Of a stretch of 36,620 nucleotides of DNA, positions 14,274 through 23,757 are shown piece by piece. How positions within the stretch are numbered: the first letter of the stretch is position 1; each line of letters opens with the position of its first letter. Source of the DNA: Stenotrophomonas sp. UBA2124 (GTDB lineage Bacteria; Pseudomonadota; Gammaproteobacteria; Xanthomonadales; Xanthomonadaceae); NCBI GenBank assembly GCA_002329155.1, contig DCXY01000052.1:1-36620 (forward strand), in the 5' to 3' direction. A program made the position numbers and the translations under genes. The notes below the pieces were generated by a model. The model ran no database searches, had not been told where the DNA came from, and saw only the letters and a list, made by a program, of their open reading frames with translations.

Positions 14274-15413
14274 ATGTCCAGACTGCAGTTCAAGCTCCAG
14301 ACCACCGATGGCCGCGCCCGCCGCGGCCAGCTGTCCTTCCCGCGCGGCACCGTGCAGACCCCCGCGTTCATGCCGGTGGGCACCTATGGCTCAGTGAAGG
14401 GGGTGCTGCCGGAGCAGGTGCGTGCGCTGGGCGCGGAGATCATCCTCGGCAACACCTTCCACCTGTATCTGCGCCCGGGCCTGGACGTGATAGCCGACCA
14501 CGGCGGCCTGCATGGCTTCTGTCGCTGGGACGGGCCGATTCTCACCGATTCTGGCGGTTTTCAGGTGTTTTCGCTGGCGCATCGCCGCAAGATCACCGAA
14601 GAAGGCGTCACCTTTGCCTCGCCAACCGACGGTGCCCGGGTCTTTCTGGGGCCGGAGGAGAGCATGAAGATCCAGAAGGTGCTGGATTCGGACATCGTCA
14701 TGATCTTCGACGAATGCACGCCGTACCCGGCCACCGAGGCGGTGGCGCGCAAATCCATGGAGCTGAGCCTGCGCTGGGCCCAGCGCAGCCGCAACGCACA
14801 TGACGCCATGGGCAACGACGCGGCGCTGTTCGGCATCGTCCAGGGCGGCGTGCATACCGAGCTGCGCAGCCGCTCGGCCGAGGGCCTGCAGCAGATCGGC
14901 TTTGACGGCTACGCCATCGGCGGGCTGGCGGTGGGCGAGCCCGAGCACGAGCGCAACGCCATGCTCGACCACATGCACCCCATCCTGCCCGGCGACCGCC
15001 CGCGCTACCTGATGGGCGTGGGCCGCCCGGAGGATCTGGTGGAAGGCGTGGCCCGGGGCGTGGACATGTTCGACTGCGTCATGCCTACCCGCAATGCCCG
15101 CAACGGCCACTATTTCACCTCGTTCGGCACGGTACGCATCCGCAACGCCAAGTACGAGCGGGACATGGACCCGATCGAGCCGGGCTGCGGCTGCCATGCC
15201 TGCACCAGCGGTTATACCCGCTCCTACCTGCGCCACCTGGACCGCTGCAACGAGATGCTGGCGCCCATGCTGGGCACCCTGCACAACCTGTTCTATTACG
15301 AAAAACTGATGGCCGACATGCGCGCGGCCATTGAAGCGGGAACCTTTCTGGCCTTCCGCGAGTCCTTCTACGCGGCACGGGGCCACGCGGTCCCGGCGCT
15401 GCTGGGGGGCTGA
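14274..15413 (+). CDS. tgt: tRNA-guanine transglycosylase
   Basis: A 379-residue enzyme that swaps guanine 34 of Asp, Asn, His and Tyr tRNAs for preQ1. The acid/base aspartate is in ILTDSGGFQVFSL (about 88-100) and the nucleophile Asp in DMFDCVMPTRNARNGH (about 262-277). The zinc site C-x-C-x2-C begins near residue 304 (CGCHAC) and ends with a His in TLHNLFYY. Length and all motifs are standard. It directly follows queA, which acts next in the same pathway, and precedes yajC by 123 bases. Confidence 0.97.
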   Translation: MSRLQFKLQTTDGRARRGQLSFPRGTVQTPAFMPVGTYGSVKGVLPEQVRALGAEIILGNTFHLYLRPGLDVIADHGGLHGFCRWDGPILTDSGGFQVFSLAHRRKITEEGVTFASPTDGARVFLGPEESMKIQKVLDSDIVMIFDECTPYPATEAVARKSMELSLRWAQRSRNAHDAMGNDAALFGIVQGGVHTELRSRSAEGLQQIGFDGYAIGGLAVGEPEHERNAMLDHMHPILPGDRPRYLMGVGRPEDLVEGVARGVDMFDCVMPTRNARNGHYFTSFGTVRIRNAKYERDMDPIEPGCGCHACTSGYTRSYLRHLDRCNEMLAPMLGTLHNLFYYEKLMADMRAAIEAGTFLAFRESFYAARGHAVPALLGG

Positions 15414-15536
15414 AGTCGCATCGACACGGGCCGGGACGATGTTCCGGGGCCGTGGCATACTTCACGGCTGACCCCGTTTCGCGGTATCCGCTGGCCCCAG
15501 GCCGGGCAGGGTGCCGCCCAACACCAAGGACTACAA

Positions 15537-15869
15537 ATGAATCTGATGGCCATCCTGCTTCCCGTCGCCCAGGCCGCTCCGGCCGCCGCCCCGGGCATGG
15601 GTACGTTCCTGCTGCCGATCGCGTTGATCGCGGTCATGTACTTCCTGATGATCCGCCCGCAGATGAAGCGGCAGAAGGAGCACAAGGCCATGCTGGACAA
15701 GATCAGCAAGGGCGATGAAGTGCTGACCAACGGCGGCATCGCCGGCGTGATCACCGACATCGGCGACAACTTCGTCACCGTCGAAGTGGCCGACAACGTG
15801 CGCATCCGCGTGCAGAAGGGCGCCATCGGCAACGTGCTGCCCAAGGGCACGCTGAAGTCCGCCGCCTGA
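15537..15869 (+). CDS. yajC: Sec translocon accessory protein YajC
   Basis: A 110-residue inner-membrane protein with a single transmembrane helix at about residues 20-38 (MGTFLLPIALIAVMYFLMI), then the conserved RPQMKRQKEHKAML and the small cytoplasmic barrel (ISKGDEVLTNGGIAGVI). YajC joins SecD and SecF in the complex that helps SecYEG. A good AAGGA precedes the ATG at 15537. A CATACT box upstream at about 15456-15461 might be a -10 element, giving this group its own promoter. Confidence 0.95.
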   Translation: MNLMAILLPVAQAAPAAAPGMGTFLLPIALIAVMYFLMIRPQMKRQKEHKAMLDKISKGDEVLTNGGIAGVITDIGDNFVTVEVADNVRIRVQKGAIGNVLPKGTLKSAA

Positions 15870-15926
15870 GCTTGACCCCCCTCCGTCACGTCGTGGCGCC
15901 GGGACGGTGCCGCGCAGGATCCTGCA

Positions 15927-17768
15927 ATGCTTGAATTTCCACGCTGGAAGTACTTCCTGATTCTGATCATTCTGGCGGTCAGCGCCCTGTACGCGCTGCC
16001 CAACATCTACCAGAAGGATCCTTCCGTGCAGATCACCGCCAACCGTGGCGGCCAGATCGACGATGCGCTCACCCAGCGCATGAGTGCGGCGCTGACCGGG
16101 GCGGGTATCACCGCCAAGTCGGTAGCCAAGGAAGGAGAGAGCCTGATCGTCCGCCTGCCGTCGCTGGAAGCGCAGACGCGCGCCAACGAAGTGCTGCGCG
16201 AGCAGGCCGGTGAGAACTACACCGTCGCCCTGAACCTTGCCTCCACCGTGCCGGACTGGCTGGCCAAGCTCGGCGGCAAGCCGATGGTGCTGGGCCTGGA
16301 CCTGGTGGGTGGCGTGCACTTCGCCCTGCAGGTGGACCAGAAGGCCGCCGTGGACAAGCGTTTCGAGGCATTCACCGAAGACGTGCGCACCACCCTGCGT
16401 GACAGCCGCGTGCGCTACCGCTCGGTGGAGCGCCGTGGCCAGAGTGATATCCAGGTGGTGCTGGCCGATGCGGCCGATGCCGACAAGGCCCGCGTTGCAT
16501 TGGCCAAGGCGCAGCCGACCTTCACCTATTCGGTGAACGGCGAGCGCATCACCGCCAGCGTGCCGGACACGGAAATGAACCAGATCGCCTCCGGTGCGAT
16601 CGAGCAGAACCTGACCACGCTGCGCAACCGCGTCAACGAACTGGGCGTGGCCGAGCCCATCATCCAGCGCCAGGGCGAAGACCGCATCGTGGTCGAGCTG
16701 CCGGGCGTGCAGGACACGGCCGAAGCCAAGCGCATGATCGGTGCCACCGCCACGCTGGAATACCGTGCAGTGGTGGATGGCAACGCGCAGGATGCCGCCG
16801 ACACCGGTCGCATTCCGCCGGAAGCCAAGCTCTACCGTGACCGCCGCGGTGCGCCGATTCTGCTGAACAAGCGCACCATCGTCACCGGTGACCAGATGGT
16901 GTCGGCCACCACCGCCACCGACCAGAACGGCATGCCGGCGGTCAGCGTCAAGCTGAACAGTGTCGGCGGCCAGCGCATGTTCGATTTCACCAGCGCCAAC
17001 GTCGGCAAGCCGATGGCCGTGGTCTACACCGAGCGCATCCCGCAGGTGACCATGGTCAACGGCAAGGAAGAGCGCAGCTTCCGGGTCAAGGAAGAAGTGA
17101 TTTCCGTGGCCAACGTCAACGGCGTGTTCGGCAAGGAGTTCCAGACCACCGGCCTGGAAAAGGCCGAGGCCGACAACCTGTCCAAGCTGCTGCGTGCCGG
17201 CTCGCTGGCCGCGCCGATGGACTTCGTCGAGGAATACGTGATCGGCCCGAGCCTGGGCAAGGAGAACGTGGAGCGTGGCGTGAAGGCGGTGATCTTCTCG
17301 TTCGTGTTCACCCTGGTGTTCTTCACCATTTACTACCGCATGTTCGGTGCCATCACCTCGGTGGCGCTGCTGTTCAACCTGCTGATCGTAGTGGCGGTGA
17401 TGTCCATGTTCGGTGCCACCATGACCCTGCCGGGCTTCGCTGGCCTTGCGTTGTCGGTGGGCCTGTCGGTGGACGCCAACGTGCTGATCAACGAACGCAT
17501 CCGCGAGGAACTGCGCCTGGGCATGCCTGCCAAGAAGGCCATCACCGAAGGCTACGAACGCGCGTCGGGCACCATTCTGGACGCCAACCTCACCGGCCTG
17601 ATCGTCGGCGTGGCCCTGTACGCCTTTGGTACCGGCCCGCTGAAGGGCTTCGCCCTGACCATGATCATCGGTATTTTCGCCTCGATGTTCACCGCGATCA
17701 CCGTGTCGCGCGCTCTGGCGACGCTGATCTACAGCCGTCGCAAGAAGCTGACCACCGTCGCGATCTGA
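15927..17768 (+). CDS. secD: Protein translocase subunit SecD
   Basis: A 613-residue inner-membrane protein that uses the proton gradient to help pull exported proteins through SecYEG. The first transmembrane helix is at about residues 6-26 (KYFLILIILAVSALYALP). A large periplasmic P1 domain follows, with GLDLVGGVHF near 119 at its edge and ELPGVQD near 255. The last five helices lie after about residue 455, with the RND-type motif LSVGLSVDANVLINERIREEL at about 508-530. AGGA lies ahead of the ATG. secF follows 19 bases later. Confidence 0.97.
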   Translation: MLEFPRWKYFLILIILAVSALYALPNIYQKDPSVQITANRGGQIDDALTQRMSAALTGAGITAKSVAKEGESLIVRLPSLEAQTRANEVLREQAGENYTVALNLASTVPDWLAKLGGKPMVLGLDLVGGVHFALQVDQKAAVDKRFEAFTEDVRTTLRDSRVRYRSVERRGQSDIQVVLADAADADKARVALAKAQPTFTYSVNGERITASVPDTEMNQIASGAIEQNLTTLRNRVNELGVAEPIIQRQGEDRIVVELPGVQDTAEAKRMIGATATLEYRAVVDGNAQDAADTGRIPPEAKLYRDRRGAPILLNKRTIVTGDQMVSATTATDQNGMPAVSVKLNSVGGQRMFDFTSANVGKPMAVVYTERIPQVTMVNGKEERSFRVKEEVISVANVNGVFGKEFQTTGLEKAEADNLSKLLRAGSLAAPMDFVEEYVIGPSLGKENVERGVKAVIFSFVFTLVFFTIYYRMFGAITSVALLFNLLIVVAVMSMFGATMTLPGFAGLALSVGLSVDANVLINERIREELRLGMPAKKAITEGYERASGTILDANLTGLIVGVALYAFGTGPLKGFALTMIIGIFASMFTAITVSRALATLIYSRRKKLTTVAI

Positions 17769-17787
17769 TCGGGAAGAGACTCACTAC

Positions 17788-18756
17788 ATGAAACTGTTTC
17801 CACTCCATATCGTCCCGAACGACACCACCATCGACTTCATGCGCCACCGCAAGCCGGTGCTGGTGCTGATGGTGGTGCTGCTGCTGGCCTCCTTCGCCAT
17901 CATCGGTTTCAAGGGGTTTGACTACGCGCTGGAATTCACCGGCGGCACCGTGGTGCGCACCCACTTTGAAAAGTCCATCGACGCGGACAACGTGCGCGAA
18001 AGCCTGGCCAAGGCCGGCTTCGAGAATGCCCAGGTGCAGAGCGTGGGCGGCGGCAACGACGTGATCATCCGCCTGCAGCCGGACGGTGAGCACAACAACG
18101 CCGCCGATGCCGCCCAGCAGGTGGCCGAGAAGGTACGCGCGACCGTGACCAGCGAGGCCAATCCGGCCACCGTGCAGCCGGGTGAGTTCGTCGGCCCGCA
18201 GGTGGGCAAGGACCTGGCCATGAACGGCATCTACGCCACCTTGTTCATGGTGATCGGCTTCCTGATCTACATCGCCGCGCGCTTTGAATGGAAGTTCGCC
18301 ATCGTGGCCAGCCTCACGGCCTTCTTCGACCTGATCCTGACGGTGGCCTACATGTCGCTGGTGGGGCGCGAGTTCGACCTGACCGTGCTGGCCGGCATGC
18401 TGTCGGTGATGGGTTTTGCCATCAACGACATCATCGTGGTGTTCGACCGCGTGCGCGAGAACTTCCGCAGCCTGCGCGTGGAGCCGCTGGAAGTGCTGAA
18501 CCGTTCGATCAACCAGACGTTGTCGCGCACGGTAATCACCGCGGTGCTGTTCTTCCTGTCGGCACTGGCACTGTACATGTACGGCGGCGAGTCGATGGAA
18601 GGCCTGGCCGAAACCCACATGGTGGGTGCCGTGATCGTGGTGATCTCCTCGATCATCGTGGCCGTGCCGCTGCTGAGCATCGGCCCGTTCAAGGTCAGCA
18701 AGCAGGACCTGCTGCCCAAGGCCAAGGACGAGGAGGCGCTGGCCCGTCGTCCGTGA
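17788..18756 (+). CDS. secF: Protein translocase subunit SecF
   Basis: A 322-residue partner of SecD. The first helix at about residues 27-47 leads into GFDYALEFTGGTVV, the conserved block at the start of the periplasmic domain. Five more helices follow after about residue 145. The motif GFAINDIIVVFDRVREN is at about 209-225. A strong terminator 22 bases after the stop closes the cluster. Confidence 0.97.
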   Translation: MKLFPLHIVPNDTTIDFMRHRKPVLVLMVVLLLASFAIIGFKGFDYALEFTGGTVVRTHFEKSIDADNVRESLAKAGFENAQVQSVGGGNDVIIRLQPDGEHNNAADAAQQVAEKVRATVTSEANPATVQPGEFVGPQVGKDLAMNGIYATLFMVIGFLIYIAARFEWKFAIVASLTAFFDLILTVAYMSLVGREFDLTVLAGMLSVMGFAINDIIVVFDRVRENFRSLRVEPLEVLNRSINQTLSRTVITAVLFFLSALALYMYGGESMEGLAETHMVGAVIVVISSIIVAVPLLSIGPFKVSKQDLLPKAKDEEALARRP

Positions 18757-18778
18757 CGGCAGCCTTCACGCCCACCGG

Positions 18779-18803
18779 AAAAGCCGCGCACCGCGCGGCT
18801 TTT
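18779..18803 (+). terminator. Rho-independent terminator of the yajC-secDF operon
   Basis: Perfect 11-bp stem AAAAGCCGCGC / GCGCGGCTTTT with a three-base loop, then CTTTT. It lies 22 bases past the secF stop. Confidence 0.9.
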
Positions 18804-18967
18804 CTTTTGCCTGCGGCAGCTGCGTGGTTGCGGTGTTTCCATGCGGTGGCGTCGGTTGTGTTCGCTGCGGGCGCACACTACGATCCTTCCGGTTCGGCGC
18901 CCGCCAGCACAGCCCCGTGCTGAAGGCGATGCGGCGCTGGTTTCCTGCTTAACCAACCGAGGTTTTC

Positions 18968-20227
18968 ATGGTCATCAAACCGCGTGTACGCGGCTTCATC
19001 TGCGTCACCACCCATCCGACCGGTTGCGATGCGGCGGTCAAGGAACAGATCGACTACATCAAGTCCCAGCCCAAGCTGGCCAACGGCCCGAAGAAGGTGC
19101 TGGTGCTGGGCGCCTCCACCGGCTACGGCCTGGCCGCGCGCATCACCGCCGCCTTCGGTAGCGACGCCGCCACGCTGGGCGTGTTCTTCGAGCGCCCGGG
19201 CACCGACAGCAAGCCGGGCACGGCGGGCTGGTACAACTCGGCCGCGTTCGAGAAGTACGCGCACCAGGCGGGTCTGTACGCACGCAGCGTGAATGGCGAT
19301 GCGTTCTCCGACGAGGTGAAGCAGAAGGTCATCGAGATCATCAAGGCTGATCTCGGGCAGGTGGACCAGGTGGTCTACAGCCTGGCCGCGCCGCGCCGCA
19401 AGCACCCCAAGACCGGTGAAGTGATCAACTCCACGCTCAAGCCTATCGGCGCGCCCATCACCCTGCGCGGGCTGGATACCGACAAGGAAGTGCTGACCGA
19501 AACCACGCTGCAGCCGGCCACCGCCGAGGAAATCGCCGGCACCGTGCAGGTGATGGGCGGCGAGGACTGGCAGATGTGGATCGACGCACTGCTGGAGGCC
19601 GGCGTGCTGGCGCCGGGCGCCACCACCACCGCCTTCACCTATGTGGGCGAGGAGATCACCCAGGCCATCTACTGGAACGGCTCCATCGGTGCGGCCAAGA
19701 AGGACCTGGACAACAAGGTCAAGGACATCCGCGGCAAGCTGCAGGGTATTGGCGGTGATGCGCGCGTGTCCGTGCTCAAGGCGGTGGTGACCCAGGCCAG
19801 CTCGGCCATTCCGACCATGCCGCTGTACCTGTCGCTGCTGTTCAAGGTGATGAAGCAGGCCGGCACGCACGAAGGCTGCATCGAGCAGCTCGATACGCTG
19901 TACGACATTCTCTACAACGGCCCGCAGGGTGGCGCCAATGCCGCCGACCACATCCGCCACCACCTGGTGGATGGCCAGGGCCGCGACATCGCGCTGGTGG
20001 ACGAGGAAGGGCGCCTGCGCGCGGACTACAAGGAAATGGCGCCGGAAATCCAGGGCAAGGTGCTGGAGCTGTGGCCGCAGGTGACCAACGAGAACCTGTA
20101 CGAGATCAGCGACCTGGCCGGCTACAAGGCCGACTTCCTGCGCCTGTTCGGCTTCGGCATCGACGGTGTGGATTACGAGGCCGATGTGAACCCGGACGTG
20201 GCGATCAAGGACATCGTCGAGGTCTGA
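18968..20227 (+). CDS. fabV: Trans-2-enoyl-ACP (CoA) reductase FabV
   Basis: A 419-residue NADH-dependent reductase that completes each fatty-acid elongation cycle. It is recognised by GFICVTTHPTGC (9-20), the dinucleotide site LGASTGYGLAARI (47-59), and the FabV-specific active site Tyr235-x8-Lys244 in AIYWNGSIGAAK. The large size and long tyrosine-lysine spacing separate it from FabI, where the spacing is six. FabV enzymes are known to be naturally tolerant of triclosan. GAGG precedes the ATG. The gene stands alone between two terminators. Confidence 0.96.
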   Translation: MVIKPRVRGFICVTTHPTGCDAAVKEQIDYIKSQPKLANGPKKVLVLGASTGYGLAARITAAFGSDAATLGVFFERPGTDSKPGTAGWYNSAAFEKYAHQAGLYARSVNGDAFSDEVKQKVIEIIKADLGQVDQVVYSLAAPRRKHPKTGEVINSTLKPIGAPITLRGLDTDKEVLTETTLQPATAEEIAGTVQVMGGEDWQMWIDALLEAGVLAPGATTTAFTYVGEEITQAIYWNGSIGAAKKDLDNKVKDIRGKLQGIGGDARVSVLKAVVTQASSAIPTMPLYLSLLFKVMKQAGTHEGCIEQLDTLYDILYNGPQGGANAADHIRHHLVDGQGRDIALVDEEGRLRADYKEMAPEIQGKVLELWPQVTNENLYEISDLAGYKADFLRLFGFGIDGVDYEADVNPDVAIKDIVEV

Positions 20228-20249
20228 TGGCCGCTATAGCCGGTTGACG

Positions 20250-20277
20250 AAAAAGCCCCGCCTTGGCGGGGCTTTTT
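20250..20277 (+). terminator. Rho-independent terminator of fabV
   Basis: Perfect 12-bp stem AAAAAGCCCCGC / GCGGGGCTTTTT with loop CTTG, 22 bases after the fabV stop. The run of five T in the arm is the strongest of the window. Confidence 0.92.
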
Positions 20278-20324
20278 CATCTGGGGTTGGTTTGTTGTGG
20301 GAGGGGGCGGCGCTCACTCCGCGG

Positions 20325-20363
20325 CCCTCACCCCAACCCCTCTCCCGCAGGCGGGAGAGGGGC
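20325..20363. repeat. Single copy of the CCCTCTCCCC-type repeat
   Basis: A C-rich unit with internal palindrome CCCCTCTCCCGC / GCGGGAGAGGGG, matching the units of the pairs at 10745-10869 and 31959-32083 with an A in place of one T. It lies just beyond the 3' end of the minus-strand fimX gene and may act as its 3' hairpin. Confidence 0.75.
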
Positions 20364-20382
20364 TTTTGGGGCAGCGGGCTGA

Positions 20383-22455
20383 TCAGCCGAACTCGAAATC
20401 CATCTGCGGTGTGGGCGGGCCGATGAACTCGCCTTCCACATAGTCCACGCCGGCGTTGAACAGCAGGCTCATGGTGCTGGCATCGGTGACGAACTCGGCA
20501 ATGGTCAGGATGCTTGCCTCCTGCGCCTTGCCGGTGATTTCGCGGGTCTTGTCCAGCTGTTCCTTGGCCTGCGCCGGGTCGGCGGTGAAGCTGCTGTCCA
20601 GCTTGAGGAAGGCTGGCTGGAAGTGCGCCAGCAGCTGGAACGAATCCAAGCCCGAGCCGAACTGCTCCAGGCCCACCTTGCAGCCCATCTTGGCCACGTC
20701 GGCCAGGAACTGCTGCGCGGTGCGCAGGTGGGTGAACACCTTGGCCTCAGGTACCTGCAGCCACAGCTGGCTGCCTTCCACACTCTGCACGGCCAGTTCG
20801 TTGCGGATCACATCCAGCAGCACCGGGTCGGTGAACGACTCGGGCGTGATGCGCACCATCAGGTGCGTGCGGTGGCCGGCACGGCGGCGCTCGCCCAGCG
20901 CGCGGATGGCGTGCACCACCACCCAGCGGTTGATCGGTGCCATCAGCTCGTGGTCCTGGGCGATGGGCAGGAAGGTGGTCGGGCTGACCAGCTCGCCGTT
21001 GTTCTCCATGGCCAGCGAGGTGTCGTACAGCTGCATCGGCTCGCCCATCAGGTTCAGCACCGGGCGGAAGCGCAGCTGGAAGCCTTCGCCTGCCAGTGCC
21101 TCCTGCATGCGCTGCACCCAACGCTGGATGCGTTCTTCCTCGACGCGGTCGGCCGCGCCCGGGTCGAACACCTTGACCGTGTTGCCGCCCAGTTCCACCG
21201 CCGCACGGGTGCAGTCGTTGGCGCGGTTGAGCACCTGGCCCACGCTGGCGATCTTCTCGCCCACCTGCACGCCGCCGATGCTGACGGTGACGGTGGCCGA
21301 GCGGTCGCCAATGCTGAACACATGCCCGGCAAAGCCGTCGCGCACGCGCTCGGCCAGCTCGGTGGTATGCGCGTACTGGCCCTGGCTGAGCAGGGCAAAG
21401 CTGTGTTCGCCGAAGCGCGCCACCTGCGCGGCCTCGCCGATGACCTTGGCCAGCTGGTGGCCCATGGCGGCGATCAGCGCGTCGGCCGAATCCAGGCCGA
21501 TGTCCGGCAGCAGGCGGTTGTAGTGGTCCGGCTCGACCAGCAGGAAGCCGTACTGGCCGTCGCTGCGGCTGACCTGGGCCACCGCGTTCTCCAGCTGCAC
21601 CATGAAGGTGGGGCGGTTGAGCAGGCCGGTCACCTGGTCGCGCTGGCGCAACTCTTCCACTTCGCGCGCCAGCTCCGGGTCGTATTCCTCGCGGCGGCGG
21701 AACACCACCTGCAGGCAGGATTCGCCCTCGTAGGTGGCCGGGGTGAATTCCATGGTGGCCGGGAAGGTTTCCCCGTCCTGGTTGCGCGCATGCACTTCGT
21801 ACTGCGGCGGTGGCGTCTCGCCCTTGCTCAGTGACTTGAGCAGGTTCTTGAAATCCTCCACGCACTGCGGCGCCACCATGTCCAGCAGCGAGATGCCTTC
21901 CACGTCCTCGAAGTCCTCGTACCCGAACATTTCCAGGTAGGCCTCGTTGGCGCGGATGTGCATGCCCTCATGGACATAGGCGATGGGGTCGCGCGAAGAG
22001 GAGATCAGCGCATCGCAGCGGCGCTCGGTCTCGCGCATCTGCACTTCGATGCGGCGCAGGCCACGGCGTGCCTGCAGGTCGGTCCACTCGTTGCGCACCA
22101 CCGACAGCAGGTGGTCCGGCTGGTGGCGCAGGGCGATGGTGCGGATGCCGTTGGCGGCCGAATCCAGCATCAGCTGCGCATCCACCTGGTCGGCCAGCAG
22201 GATCATCGGAATGTCCTTGCCACTGGCGGCCACCTGCTGGGTCAGCAGCAGCTGCGGGATGCTGTACGAATTTGCCGCCAGCACCAGGTCCAGCGGCTGG
22301 CTGGCCACCGCCTGGATCAGCTCGTCCGGGCTTTGCGGCCGAAAGGGGCGCACGGCGATGCCGCTGTTGCGCAAGGTACTGACGATGACCTCGGCATTCT
22401 CGGCGCTGTCGTCAACGATCAGCAGGCGCAAGGTTATGTCTTTGGCATTCTGCAT
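20383..22455 (-). CDS. fimX: FimX-type degenerate GGDEF-EAL protein, c-di-GMP effector for type IV pili
   Basis: A 690-residue protein with the FimX order: receiver-like (about 9-125), PAS (about 140-255), GGDEF-like (about 265-432) and EAL-like (about 440-690). All three signalling parts have lost key residues. The receiver keeps DD at 15-16 but has LAANS where the phospho-Asp should be. The GGDEF motif reads GEHSF (349-353) and the EAL motif reads DTS (478-480). It should therefore bind c-di-GMP through the EAL domain rather than make or break it. In Pseudomonas and Xanthomonas FimX, almost identical in length, promotes pilus assembly with PilZ and PilB. GGGAG supports the start. Confidence 0.87.
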   Translation of the reverse strand: MQNAKDITLRLLIVDDSAENAEVIVSTLRNSGIAVRPFRPQSPDELIQAVASQPLDLVLAANSYSIPQLLLTQQVAASGKDIPMILLADQVDAQLMLDSAANGIRTIALRHQPDHLLSVVRNEWTDLQARRGLRRIEVQMRETERRCDALISSSRDPIAYVHEGMHIRANEAYLEMFGYEDFEDVEGISLLDMVAPQCVEDFKNLLKSLSKGETPPPQYEVHARNQDGETFPATMEFTPATYEGESCLQVVFRRREEYDPELAREVEELRQRDQVTGLLNRPTFMVQLENAVAQVSRSDGQYGFLLVEPDHYNRLLPDIGLDSADALIAAMGHQLAKVIGEAAQVARFGEHSFALLSQGQYAHTTELAERVRDGFAGHVFSIGDRSATVTVSIGGVQVGEKIASVGQVLNRANDCTRAAVELGGNTVKVFDPGAADRVEEERIQRWVQRMQEALAGEGFQLRFRPVLNLMGEPMQLYDTSLAMENNGELVSPTTFLPIAQDHELMAPINRWVVVHAIRALGERRRAGHRTHLMVRITPESFTDPVLLDVIRNELAVQSVEGSQLWLQVPEAKVFTHLRTAQQFLADVAKMGCKVGLEQFGSGLDSFQLLAHFQPAFLKLDSSFTADPAQAKEQLDKTREITGKAQEASILTIAEFVTDASTMSLLFNAGVDYVEGEFIGPPTPQMDFEFG

Positions 22456-22560
22456 TCAGGACTCCCTTCTGACCGGCTTTAATACACGATGGTAGGTGAT
22501 GGCGTCTATGCGCGTAGCGTTTGACCGGCTCCTGCGCAGCGTGCGGGAGTGTGGCTGCGG

Positions 22561-23745
22561 TCACACCACCTGGCCGGCGGCATGGCCCGACGCCCATGCC
22601 CACTGGAAGTTGTAGCCGCCCAGCCAGCCGGTCACATCCAGCACTTCGCCGATGAAATGCAGGCCCGGCACCAGCTGCGATTCCAGCGTGGATGAAGACA
22701 CCTTGCGGGTATCCACGCCGCCCAGGGTGACTTCGGCGGTGCGGTAGCCCTCGCTGCCGCTGGCCACCAGCGGGAAATCGGAGAGCAGGCCGGCGGCGGC
22801 CAGCAGCTCGCGTTCGTCCAGCTGCCGCACCGGCTTGTCCTTGAGCCACTGCTCGCACAGGCGCAGGGCCAGCCGGCGCGGCATCACCTCGGCCAGCACC
22901 GTGCGCAGCTCGGAGGCGCCACGCTCGCGCTTCATGCTGCGCAGCCACTCCAGCGCGTCGCGGTCGGGCAGCAGGTCCAGGCGCAGGTCGTCGCCGGGTT
23001 GCCAGTACGAGGAAATCTGCAGGATGGCCGGGCCGCTGATGCCACGGTGGGTGATCAGCATCGAGTTGCGGAAGCTCTGGCCATTGCAGCGTGCTTCCAC
23101 CGGCAGGGCGACGCCGCTCAGCTCGGCGAAGCGCTCCTGGTGCTTGCCGCTGAGGGTCAGGGGCACCAGCCCGGCACGGGTAGGCAGCACCTCGTGGCCG
23201 AAGCGCCGCGCCAGCTCATAGCCGAAGCCGCTGGCACCCATGCTGGGAATGGACAGCCCGCCGGTGGCGACCACCAGCGAGGCGCAGTGGAACTGGCCCT
23301 GGCTGGTGCGCACGCGGAATCCATCGGCGCCGCGTTCGATGTCCTGCACGCTGCACTCGGTGCGCAGCTGCACGTTGGCCGCCGCGCATTCGTCCAGCAG
23401 CATGCGCACGATCTGCTTGGAGGAGATGTCGCAGAACAGCTGCCCCAGTTCCTTCTCGTGGTAGGCGATGCCGTGCCGCTCCACCAGATCAATGAAATCG
23501 CCGGGCGTGTAGCGCGCCAGTGCCGATTTGCAGAAGTGCGGGTTGGCGGAGATGAAGTTGGCCGGGGTGGTGCCGGTGTTGGTGAAGTTGCAGCGGCCAC
23601 CACCGGACATCAGGATCTTCTTGCCCGGCTTGTTGGCATGGTCGATCACCTGCACGAGGCGGCCACGCTGGCCGGCGGTGAGCGCACACATCAGCCCGGC
23701 CGCGCCGGCGCCGATCACCAGCACGTCACAGCGCACGCTTGTCAT
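22561..23745 (-). CDS. YhiN/HI0933-family flavoprotein (NAD(P)/FAD-dependent oxidoreductase)
   Basis: A 394-residue cytoplasmic flavoprotein. An FAD-binding Rossmann motif VLVIGAGAAGLMCA lies at about 8-21, followed by the family signature GKKILMSGGGRCNFTN at about 42-57, then ATGGLSIPSMGASGFGYELA and the C-terminal GEVLDVTGWLGGYNFQWAWASG. These define the HI0933/YhiN (BaiN-like) family. Its biological reaction is not settled. ATG 23745 is preferred over GTG 23751, which lies two codons upstream and gives no better family match. It follows yaeQ by 12 bases and probably shares its transcript. Confidence 0.9.
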   Translation of the reverse strand: MTSVRCDVLVIGAGAAGLMCALTAGQRGRLVQVIDHANKPGKKILMSGGGRCNFTNTGTTPANFISANPHFCKSALARYTPGDFIDLVERHGIAYHEKELGQLFCDISSKQIVRMLLDECAAANVQLRTECSVQDIERGADGFRVRTSQGQFHCASLVVATGGLSIPSMGASGFGYELARRFGHEVLPTRAGLVPLTLSGKHQERFAELSGVALPVEARCNGQSFRNSMLITHRGISGPAILQISSYWQPGDDLRLDLLPDRDALEWLRSMKRERGASELRTVLAEVMPRRLALRLCEQWLKDKPVRQLDERELLAAAGLLSDFPLVASGSEGYRTAEVTLGGVDTRKVSSSTLESQLVPGLHFIGEVLDVTGWLGGYNFQWAWASGHAAGQVV

Positions 23746-23757
23746 CGCCACGGCCGC

